Under the pieces are notes generated by a model, which was given only the letters and a program-made list of their open reading frames with translations, searched no databases and was not told where the DNA came from. A program made the translations under genes and the position numbers. A stretch of DNA of 6,549 bases from an uncultured Chromatiaceae bacterium (GTDB taxonomy: Bacteria; Pseudomonadota; Gammaproteobacteria; Enterobacterales; Alteromonadaceae), in assembly GCA_946481195.1 (NCBI GenBank), contig CAMLNG010000217.1:1-6549 (forward strand). Direction: 5' to 3'. This document shows, piece by piece, positions 1-5,908 of the stretch (positions within the stretch are counted from its first letter, which is position 1; every line of letters starts with the position of its first letter).

Positions 1-38
1 ACTATACAGCAGGGGCCATAACCTGTACCTGAATAAAG

Positions 39-1652
39 TTGGCGACAGCAGTGATGTCGCCAACTCAAATTGACCACTTGAACTTCCTTAAGGCTTACAA
101 AGACGCTTACAGTGGGCAGTACAAGCTGGCTGAACCCGTATTGCAGGCATTAATTACCAACGGCAAAACCTCAGTACTGCGTTTCAGAGCGGCATTTACA
201 CTGGCGAATATTCAGATTATTCAACGACAATTTATTCCTGCATTTTCCAATCTAACACTGGCACTGACGCATTTACCTGATATTGAAGATGAAAAATGGC
301 GCATTCAGGCGCTGATTTCGATTGCCTTTACTTACATGGAAGCCGGGATCTATCAGGAAACACAGGAATATCTCGATCAAGTCAAAAAGTACCCGCTGAC
401 CGGCAGAGACAATTGCCTGGTTCAATCATTCAGTTTGCAGAACAACCAACATCTCGGTCTTGTCATTGAAGCAAATGAGATTGTCGCTGCTGAACAAGCC
501 TGCGCTGCTGCCAACGAAGCCACTATGCTTGCGATAGTTAAGTTACAGCATGTTAGGTTACTGATTAAAAACAAAGATTTAAACGGCGCACTGGCGGCAT
601 TACTAAAGCTTGAGACTGAAATTGAACTCACCCGTTTTCCCCGCACTGCGGCAGAATATTATCAGTTGCTCGGAGCTGTCTATGCTGAACTGGGTGAGTT
701 GAATTATGCAGAAGCAGCACTGAGTAAAATGTATCAGACCGGAAATACTGTTGATTACAGCCTGCCAATCGTCGCAGGCTTAAAACTACAGGCAAGTATT
801 GCTGCACAGCAAATGGATTTTAAGAAAGCCTATCAACTGCACCAAAGATACACAGACGCCGAACAGGCGTTGCGGGATGACAGTGCCAACCGCCTATTGG
901 CTTATCAGTTAGCAAAAGGCGAGTTGCTGAAAAAAAATCAGCAGCTGAAATTGATGAAAGAAGAATTCCGCGTCATAGAACTTGAAAATCAATTGAAAAA
1001 ACAACAGGCTGAGCGAGACAGCTTGTATATAGGGTTACTGAGTTTTGCCAGTATTTTGCTGGTCTTCGTTACCTACAGGCTGATCCGCCGTCACCGCTAT
1101 TACAAACTGGCGGCAGAAAACGACGGCCTGACCGGCATCAGCAACCGGCACTTTTTTGATTTGCAGCTGCAAAAGCAGGTGAAACGCTGTAAACAGCAGC
1201 AAAAGTCTCTGGGCGTTATAGTTTTTGATTTAGATTTTTTTAAGCTGATCAATGACAATTACGGCCACGACGTCGGAGACAAAGCGCTACAGGCCACAGT
1301 GCGCATCTGTAACCATTTTATCCGCAGTGGTGATATTTTTGGCCGCATTGGTGGCGAAGAGTTTGCAATTGCGCTGCCGGATTGCCAGCCCGATAAAGTG
1401 CTGATGCTGGCAGAGATCTGCCGCGATGCAATAGAGCAGCTCGATTGCAGTGAGTTCCAGCCTGGGCTCAAACTTACTGCCAGTTTTGGTGTCTCTTACA
1501 GCCAGATCAGTGGCTACCAGACAGCAGAGCTGATGCGCCATGCTGATCAGGCGCTTTATCTAGCCAAATACAATGGCCGTAACCGCGTCGAAAGTTATGA
1601 CCAGATGCAGCCCCATCCGGGTCGACCACTGATTAATACACCGCTGCGTTAA
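39..1652 (+). CDS. TPR-containing membrane diguanylate cyclase (GGDEF), N-terminus uncertain
   Basis: Predicted to condense two GTP into c-di-GMP. Residues 12-270 are helical with TPR-like repeats (for example around 87-115 and 205-232). A charged, probably coiled-coil stretch follows at 270-327, then one membrane segment at 328-347 trailed by a basic cluster (RLIRRHR). The GGDEF domain covers about 357-518: DGLTGISNR at 362-370, FDLDFFK with metal-binding D397, the active loop GGEEF at 438-442, and ASFGVS at 481-486. RSGD at 429-432 lies in the RxxD inhibitory-site position, so product feedback is expected. The start is unsure. An in-frame TGA lies at 30-32, and the first possible codons are TTG 39, GTG 51 and ATG 54, none with a clear Shine-Dalgarno. 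The basic cluster puts the cyclase in the cytoplasm and so the TPR part in the periplasm, yet no signal peptide is present. The real N-terminus may be missing or frameshifted. The catalytic assignment is firm; the input signal is unknown. Confidence 0.93.
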   Translation: MATAVMSPTQIDHLNFLKAYKDAYSGQYKLAEPVLQALITNGKTSVLRFRAAFTLANIQIIQRQFIPAFSNLTLALTHLPDIEDEKWRIQALISIAFTYMEAGIYQETQEYLDQVKKYPLTGRDNCLVQSFSLQNNQHLGLVIEANEIVAAEQACAAANEATMLAIVKLQHVRLLIKNKDLNGALAALLKLETEIELTRFPRTAAEYYQLLGAVYAELGELNYAEAALSKMYQTGNTVDYSLPIVAGLKLQASIAAQQMDFKKAYQLHQRYTDAEQALRDDSANRLLAYQLAKGELLKKNQQLKLMKEEFRVIELENQLKKQQAERDSLYIGLLSFASILLVFVTYRLIRRHRYYKLAAENDGLTGISNRHFFDLQLQKQVKRCKQQQKSLGVIVFDLDFFKLINDNYGHDVGDKALQATVRICNHFIRSGDIFGRIGGEEFAIALPDCQPDKVLMLAEICRDAIEQLDCSEFQPGLKLTASFGVSYSQISGYQTAELMRHADQALYLAKYNGRNRVESYDQMQPHPGRPLINTPLR

Positions 1653-1674
1653 AACAGCAGCGCCGGTTGGTTTT
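1642..1674. terminator. Weak candidate terminator stem between convergent genes
   Basis: Six-base arms CGCTGC (1642-1647) and GCAGCG (1657-1662) enclose a 9-nt loop that contains the stop codon of the TPR cyclase. A run of four T follows at 1671-1674, eight bases beyond the stem on the plus strand. In the minus direction the stem follows the stop of the GGDEF-EAL gene and leads into an AT-rich stretch. The stem is short and the T-run is distant, so this is only a possible shared stop for the two convergent transcripts. No better terminator is visible in the 27-nt gap. Confidence 0.25.
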
Positions 1675-1679
1675 CACGC

Positions 1680-4103
1680 TCAGGATAAACGCAGAAAACC
1701 GTCCGGTACCTGTTCCAGCAGAAATTGTTTTAACTGCTCGTCATTCAGTGGCCTGGCAAAATAATAGCCCTGGCCGACATCACATTTGTGCTTTTTCAAC
1801 AGCTGCAACTGGGCGCGGTTTTCCACACCTTCTGCCACCACTGTTAATTCAAGCTTTTGCACCATGGCGATGGTAGAAACGATGATCTGATAATCCGCAT
1901 CGTTTTCCAGCATACCAAAGACAAATGATTTATCGATTTTGATAATGTCGACCGGCATTTGTTTTAAGTAACTTAAGCTGGAATAGCCGGTGCCGAAGTC
2001 GTCAATGGCAAAATAAAAGCCGATGGCTTTAAGTTGACGCATCATCTGCAGCGTGGTCTCAATATTTTTCACCAGGGTGCGCTCGGTCAGTTCCAGCTCA
2101 AAATGATTGGCCGGTAGTCCGAACTCGTCGAGCAACCCCTGCAGAACCTGCGGCAACTGCGGGTCCAGAAATTGGCCGGCAGATAGATTAATCGCAATTC
2201 GGATATGCCGGTACCCCTGGCCAATCAGCTGTTGCACCAGTTCAAAACTGCGGCGGAACACCCAATACCCGAGCTCAACCATTTGCGGCGAATTCTCCAG
2301 CACACCGATAAATTCATCCGGCGTGACCATCCCCCGCTGCGGATGCGACCAGCGCAAAAGCGCTTCAAAACCAACTAAGCGTCCGGTAGATAATTCAATC
2401 TGTGGCTGTAATACCAGATAAAACTGTTGCAGGCGGATCGCATCTTTGATGTCACTTTCCAGCTGGATCCGGCTCGACAGACGCTGGTACATCTGCTGGT
2501 CATAGCCGGTAAAAGCCGCACCGCCCTGCTCCTTGGCGTTATACATCGCGATATCCGCCTGACGGATTAAATCGTCCGGCAAGGACAAAGGGTCTGACGA
2601 CATCGCCACGCCGATACTGCCGGAGACATAAAACAGCTGGCCATTTAGCTCTACCGGTTGCTGAAACGCCAGCAAAATACGGTTCGCAACTTCGGCCGGA
2701 TGGTCATCAGACATCACATCGGGTAACACCAGCACGAATTCATCACCACCGAACCTGGAAGCCAGATCAGTGGGCCGGATACAGGTTTTCAAACGGTTGG
2801 CAGCTTCGACCAGCAGCAAATCACCGGCAGCATGCCCCTGGGTATCATTGACCAGCTTGAAGTTATCCAAATCGAGAAATAACACTGCGATCCGCCCGGG
2901 GTGCCGTTCAAGTGCTGCTAAATATTTTTTCAGCTGGAACAACAACATATTGCGATTGGGCAAGCCGGTCAGCAGGTCGTACATCGCGATATTTTCCAGC
3001 TCACGGGTATTGTGCTCAATCTGTTGATGCAAATGCTCCAGTTCCAGACTCAGCTGATTGGCTGCGTTGCCAAGCACGTCCAGCTCATCAGAAAATACCA
3101 AAGGCGGCTTTTGACTGTGGTCGCGAAATTCCCGGAACTGGCGCTGCGCCAGCAATGGTAAATGACGCGCCATCTGCAATAAACGCAGGCTAAGCCGCTG
3201 GGTACTGAAATAAATCAGCACAGCCACCAGTACAAAACAGACTAAGGCAAAAATCACTATCTGATACTGATAGTCGGCTTTGGTGCGGGCAAATTTGTTG
3301 GTGTCGTCGACCAGCGCCAGATAGTAGCCCTGGCCGTTGCCGACTAATGGCAGAAAACTAATCAAATAATGTTCGGCACCAATCTGCACCGGCAGGCCAT
3401 TTTCGATAGCCTGCTTCACTGTGGCTTCGGCCGGCAGTGCCGAAAACACCGAAGCCATCCGGCTGGCATTGGATAAACTTAACAGCTGCAGCTCACGCGC
3501 CGGCCGTTCCAGATCACCTTCAATCCGCACTATCGCCACTTCTGAACCCACGCCTTGTTTGAGCGACGCGAGCACATCCAGCAGCGTGGTCGACAAGGCC
3601 GCCACCGCAACATCACCGTGTTGATTTTGCACCGGCACCAGCACCAGCTTGGCGCAGTGCTCGGCGCAGACGATTTCACTGAAAGGCTGCAGTTCCATCA
3701 ACACCTGCTGCACGGCCTGACGCACCCGGCCCGGCACTTCAGGTGTCGAGGCGTAGAGCAACACGCCGTCTTTATCAAATAACCATTGGTGCTCGACATT
3801 CAGATGCAGCGCTATGGTGTCGTAGTGCCGCGCCAGCGCTGTGGCAAAAGCGCTGAAATCTGCTTGCTCGCGGATATTGGCCATGTCGGTGAACGACTCG
3901 AGCCAGCTGCGCAACTGGTTTTCCAGTAGCATATTAAGCAGTTCAAACTGCTGTTGGCGCAGTTGCAGCTGCTTTTGTTGCTGCAGACGAAAGTCCTGCT
4001 CCATTTTCACTATGGCAAAACTGGTCAGCACCACGGTCATCAACAGCAAAGCGCTTAAGGTCAGCGCCAGAATTTTCCAGGGTAAACTTAAAAATGGCCG
4101 CAT
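1680..4103 (-). CDS. Membrane GGDEF-EAL protein with periplasmic sensor domain (c-di-GMP cyclase/phosphodiesterase)
   Basis: A bifunctional c-di-GMP enzyme of the inner membrane. A first membrane helix at about 11-32 and a second at 281-299 bracket a periplasmic domain of about 245 residues, possibly Cache-like. It carries CAEHC at 146-150, the only cysteines in that region. A HAMP-like linker (300-355) leads to GGDEF (about 370-535): DLLTGLPNR at 376-384, DLDNFK at 411-416, GGDEF at 452-456, and an RxxD inhibitory site (RPTD, 443-446). The EAL domain (about 545-798) keeps FEALLRW (579-585), NLS (639-641), ELTE (671-674), DDFGTGYSSL (701-710), K725, AEGVE (757-761) and Q778. Both active sites therefore look competent, and which activity dominates cannot be read from sequence. 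It is the last gene of the three-gene unit. Its ATG lies 4 nt after the barrel gene's TGA with only a weak GAG upstream, so translational coupling is likely. A ligand relayed by the two upstream products probably controls it (inference). Confidence 0.96.
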   Translation of the reverse strand: MRPFLSLPWKILALTLSALLLMTVVLTSFAIVKMEQDFRLQQQKQLQLRQQQFELLNMLLENQLRSWLESFTDMANIREQADFSAFATALARHYDTIALHLNVEHQWLFDKDGVLLYASTPEVPGRVRQAVQQVLMELQPFSEIVCAEHCAKLVLVPVQNQHGDVAVAALSTTLLDVLASLKQGVGSEVAIVRIEGDLERPARELQLLSLSNASRMASVFSALPAEATVKQAIENGLPVQIGAEHYLISFLPLVGNGQGYYLALVDDTNKFARTKADYQYQIVIFALVCFVLVAVLIYFSTQRLSLRLLQMARHLPLLAQRQFREFRDHSQKPPLVFSDELDVLGNAANQLSLELEHLHQQIEHNTRELENIAMYDLLTGLPNRNMLLFQLKKYLAALERHPGRIAVLFLDLDNFKLVNDTQGHAAGDLLLVEAANRLKTCIRPTDLASRFGGDEFVLVLPDVMSDDHPAEVANRILLAFQQPVELNGQLFYVSGSIGVAMSSDPLSLPDDLIRQADIAMYNAKEQGGAAFTGYDQQMYQRLSSRIQLESDIKDAIRLQQFYLVLQPQIELSTGRLVGFEALLRWSHPQRGMVTPDEFIGVLENSPQMVELGYWVFRRSFELVQQLIGQGYRHIRIAINLSAGQFLDPQLPQVLQGLLDEFGLPANHFELELTERTLVKNIETTLQMMRQLKAIGFYFAIDDFGTGYSSLSYLKQMPVDIIKIDKSFVFGMLENDADYQIIVSTIAMVQKLELTVVAEGVENRAQLQLLKKHKCDVGQGYYFARPLNDEQLKQFLLEQVPDGFLRLS

Positions 4104-4107
4104 AAGC

Positions 4108-5307
4108 TCAGAACCAATACATCAATTGCACTGCCCAGATATCGTGCTGACGACTACGGTTAATTTCGATAGCCGGCACTACATTTGGCCCCAGCCGTCC
4201 GGTGCCCGTGATCCAATGGTATTCCAGTTTCAACCGCAGATTGCGGTCCAGCTCCTGGGTGATACCAAGCCCCCAGTCGCGCTGGTAACCAAAATAACGC
4301 GCAATCAGCCCACCGCTTTGCAGCGGTAACAGTGCACCCCCGCGGTCATCTTTATTTGCGGTGTACCAGTCGTAACTGGCATACAAACGGGTATTTTCTG
4401 CCCAGTTGTAGCTGCCGAGTAAAAACGCGCCTTGGGCAAACTGATTGCGGTTAAAACCCGGCAGATAAAAACCCCGGGCAAATACCCGTTCCTGCATCAG
4501 TTCACTGGACAACTCCCACAATTCGGCGCTGTAACGCCAGTTTGCCATCACCCGCTGTACGGTGAATTTACCGTCGAAAAACAGGTCGGGCTGCGCCTGA
4601 CGATATTCAAAACCGGAATCGAGTAAAGAGATGCCCCACTGCGTCTGGCTGTTGGCCGGGCGGAAAAACAACGTCGCCTGATGCACGTACTTTTGTTCGG
4701 TATCACCTTGCAATTGAGTGGCAATGACCCGGCGCGCCATTTCTTTGCTGATTGGGATGGCGCCGTAACTCCAGATCATTTCAAATTCGCCAATACCGGT
4801 GGTGTTGGTTGATTGCAGTGCAATGCCGTCAGAACCTACGGCGATATCGCGGAAAGCGTCAAAATATACCGACTGCGGCAGCACGATCATTGGCCTTGTC
4901 ATCGGCACATCGCGGGTACTGGAATATAACCAGTGCATGTTCTTAAACCGACCGGCGTATAAATTCAGCTGCCAGTCGAGACTGTTCACGGCTGTCCAGT
5001 TCAGAAATAAATAATCGACCCGGCCACCGGAAGCATAACGATTGCCACCATCGAGATACATCAACTGACCTGACAGGCGTAAATCGGCACTGAACTGATA
5101 GCTACCGTTGACACCGAATTCGGTCAGTTCTGTACTGACTGCACCGTCATCATTAACAAAATTGCTCTCACGGGCCTGCATCAACCCCTGCGAGATAAAA
5201 CCGTGCCAGTGCCAGTTATCAGCCGCAGTTGCATCTGACAGACCGCACATTGCCAGCAGGCAAGCGCTAAGGCCTGATTGGAATGACTTTAACAACCTGA
5301 GTTTCAT
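4108..5307 (-). CDS. Outer-membrane beta-barrel (porin-like) protein
   Basis: Residues 1-29 form a signal peptide (KLRLLK, hydrophobic core, ATAA before D30). LAMC at 18-21 is not a proper lipobox because Met precedes Cys. The mature part has many alternating amphipathic strands (for example 75-85, 98-106, 110-120, 306-315, 343-365), turns rich in Gly, Asn and Asp, and no cysteine. It ends DIWAVQLMYWF, with the terminal Phe and aromatic pattern of BAM-assembled barrels. A stretch at 129-150 (SSTRDVPMTRP to LPQSVYFD) resembles a conserved segment I recall from uncharacterised porin-like proteins encoded beside PstS-like and GGDEF/EAL genes; that recollection is unchecked. The start is well supported: the signal peptide needs it, and GGGA lies about 9 nt upstream, inside the preceding gene. 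The first 41 nt overlap that gene. The substrate is unknown. It could be a diffusion channel for the ligand sensed by its neighbours, or a structural or signalling partner. Confidence 0.88.
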   Translation of the reverse strand: MKLRLLKSFQSGLSACLLAMCGLSDATAADNWHWHGFISQGLMQARESNFVNDDGAVSTELTEFGVNGSYQFSADLRLSGQLMYLDGGNRYASGGRVDYLFLNWTAVNSLDWQLNLYAGRFKNMHWLYSSTRDVPMTRPMIVLPQSVYFDAFRDIAVGSDGIALQSTNTTGIGEFEMIWSYGAIPISKEMARRVIATQLQGDTEQKYVHQATLFFRPANSQTQWGISLLDSGFEYRQAQPDLFFDGKFTVQRVMANWRYSAELWELSSELMQERVFARGFYLPGFNRNQFAQGAFLLGSYNWAENTRLYASYDWYTANKDDRGGALLPLQSGGLIARYFGYQRDWGLGITQELDRNLRLKLEYHWITGTGRLGPNVVPAIEINRSRQHDIWAVQLMYWF

Positions 5308-5704
5308 CCTGTATCCCGATATAACCTATGGCACCTGGAGTTGCGGCGATAGCCTGCAACATGGCCTGTTGATCCTGTAATTCGGTCGGGGGCGTTCCTG
5401 TCCCGGAGTACGTCAGTTTTTGCCAGACCCGTTCCAGCTGATACGGAAACAGCTGTAGGTGATCGCGGCAGAATTGCAGATTGACCGCTGAACGCGGCGC
5501 AAGGGTAAATACACGAATGGCAACACCATCAGGCCAGACCACCTGGCGCATTAAATAAATGCTGCGTAATTGGGCCTGCGACAAGGCGTCGACCCGAACA
5601 GACGGATGGGCGATGACCCGGACCGTTGGCGCAAGTTCTGCAGCTGGCGCTGCAACAGCCACCTGACACCAGAGCAAATAGAAACAGAGCAATAACCTTT
5701 TCAC
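5267..5704 (-). CDS. Small secreted PstS-like (phosphate-type) binding protein, GTG start
   Basis: A 145-residue protein starting at GTG 5704. A longer reading from ATG 5839 is open, but its first 45 residues have no Shine-Dalgarno support and would put a second hydrophobic stretch ahead of the signal peptide. GTG 5704 has AGAAGGA just upstream and begins a classic signal peptide (basic KR, then a hydrophobic core, cleaved near AVAA, residues 16-19). The mature part starts with a strand (TVRVIAHPSV), then a segment of the type found in small phosphate-ABC-like binding proteins (LSQAQLRSIYLMRQVVWPDG). It ends with TPGAIGYIG, typical of the PstS fold. At roughly 125 mature residues it is about half the length of full PstS, and no pst transporter genes are nearby. 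It is therefore more likely a periplasmic sensor or adaptor than a transport component. Its ligand (phosphate, another anion or none) is not known. It is first in the unit with the barrel and the GGDEF-EAL gene. Confidence 0.87.
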   Translation of the reverse strand: MKRLLLCFYLLWCQVAVAAPAAELAPTVRVIAHPSVRVDALSQAQLRSIYLMRQVVWPDGVAIRVFTLAPRSAVNLQFCRDHLQLFPYQLERVWQKLTYSGTGTPPTELQDQQAMLQAIAATPGAIGYIGIQDETQVVKVIPIRP

Positions 5705-5708
5705 GATG

Positions 5709-5715
5709 TCCTTCT
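5709..5715 (-). promoter_or_regulatory. Shine-Dalgarno site that fixes the GTG start of the PstS-like gene
   Basis: The minus strand reads AGAAGGA, four bases before GTG 5704. It is the best ribosome binding site in the window and the main reason for choosing this start over ATG 5839. Confidence 0.8.
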
Positions 5716-5718
5716 GTG

Positions 5719-5739
5719 CTGAATTGTCCGGCAATTCAG
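5719..5739 (-). promoter_or_regulatory. Perfect 8-bp inverted repeat in the leader of the three-gene unit
   Basis: CTGAATTG and CAATTCAG flank a 5-nt loop (CCGGA on the minus strand). The arms match perfectly, and the 3' arm ends three bases before the Shine-Dalgarno site. As RNA it would form a stable hairpin next to the ribosome binding site; as DNA it could be an operator just downstream of the promoter. No T-run follows, so it is not an intrinsic terminator. The repeat is certain; its function is inferred. Confidence 0.55.
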
Positions 5740-5771
5740 GTTGTATCCGGGAACTCAAGGCCATAGAGGCG

Positions 5772-5800
5772 AGTATAGACGACTTGAGAAAAAAGCAAAA
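5772..5800 (-). promoter_or_regulatory. Candidate promoter of the three-gene unit, sigma-S-like -10
   Basis: The minus strand carries TATACT at 5777-5772 preceded by C, giving CTATACT, which matches the -10 preference of sigma-S promoters. The -35 region is poor (TTTTGC or TTTGCT at 17 or 16 bp spacing) and lies in a T-rich tract. Transcription would begin near 5765 and leave a leader of about 60 nt containing the perfect hairpin. A housekeeping sigma-70 promoter with a weak -35 is the alternative. Confidence 0.4.
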
Positions 5801-5809
5801 AAGAATGCA

Positions 5810-5826
5810 GTAAAACAATAGTTTAC
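5810..5826. promoter_or_regulatory. Small palindrome upstream of the candidate promoter
   Basis: GTAAA and TTTAC arms are separated by 7 nt. The site is centred about 50 bp upstream of the inferred transcription start, a usual place for an activator. Arms this short in AT-rich DNA can arise by chance, and I recognise no specific regulator. Confidence 0.2.
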
Positions 5827-5869
5827 ACAAAATTAGCATTCAGTACAGGAATTGATGGCAGCAAAGAAT

Positions 5870-5893
5870 AAGGCCGGCGAATGCCGGCCTTTT
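5870..5893 (-). terminator. Rho-independent terminator of the choice-of-anchor I gene
   Basis: A perfect 9-bp stem (AAGGCCGGC at 5870-5878, GCCGGCCTT at 5883-5891) closes a 4-nt loop. It starts 17 nt after the TAA of the minus-strand propeller gene. In that direction the stem runs into TTATTCTTT, an interrupted T-tract. On the plus strand it is followed by TTTT, but no plus-strand gene leads into it. It should insulate the promoter of the three-gene unit from read-through. Confidence 0.8.
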
Positions 5894-5908
5894 GATGGTA
5901 AAGCAGGA

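Noticed and set aside
2..73. Open plus-strand frame from the window edge to TGA 71-73 (reads LYSRGHNLYLNKVGDSSDVANSN), possible end of an upstream gene overlapping the cyclase start
   Set aside because: Only 23 codons are visible. The NLYLNK piece faintly recalls FG-GAP-type repeats, but this is too short to support a gene.
3841..4329. Plus-strand 162-codon frame spanning the junction of the GGDEF-EAL and barrel genes
   Set aside because: It is antisense to two well-supported genes, is rich in Ser, Cys and Arg as expected of a shadow, and has no recognisable domain.
5227..5307. Barrel protein as a lipoprotein because of LAMC in the signal peptide
   Set aside because: Met at the position before Cys is not accepted in lipoboxes, and a normal cleavage site follows at ATAA.
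5719..5739. Leader inverted repeat as an intrinsic terminator or attenuator
   Set aside because: No T-run follows on either strand; the ribosome binding site follows directly, so a leader or operator role fits better.
5690..5830. Pho box upstream of the PstS-like gene
   Set aside because: No direct CTGTCAT-type repeats are visible, so phosphate-regulon control is not supported by sequence.
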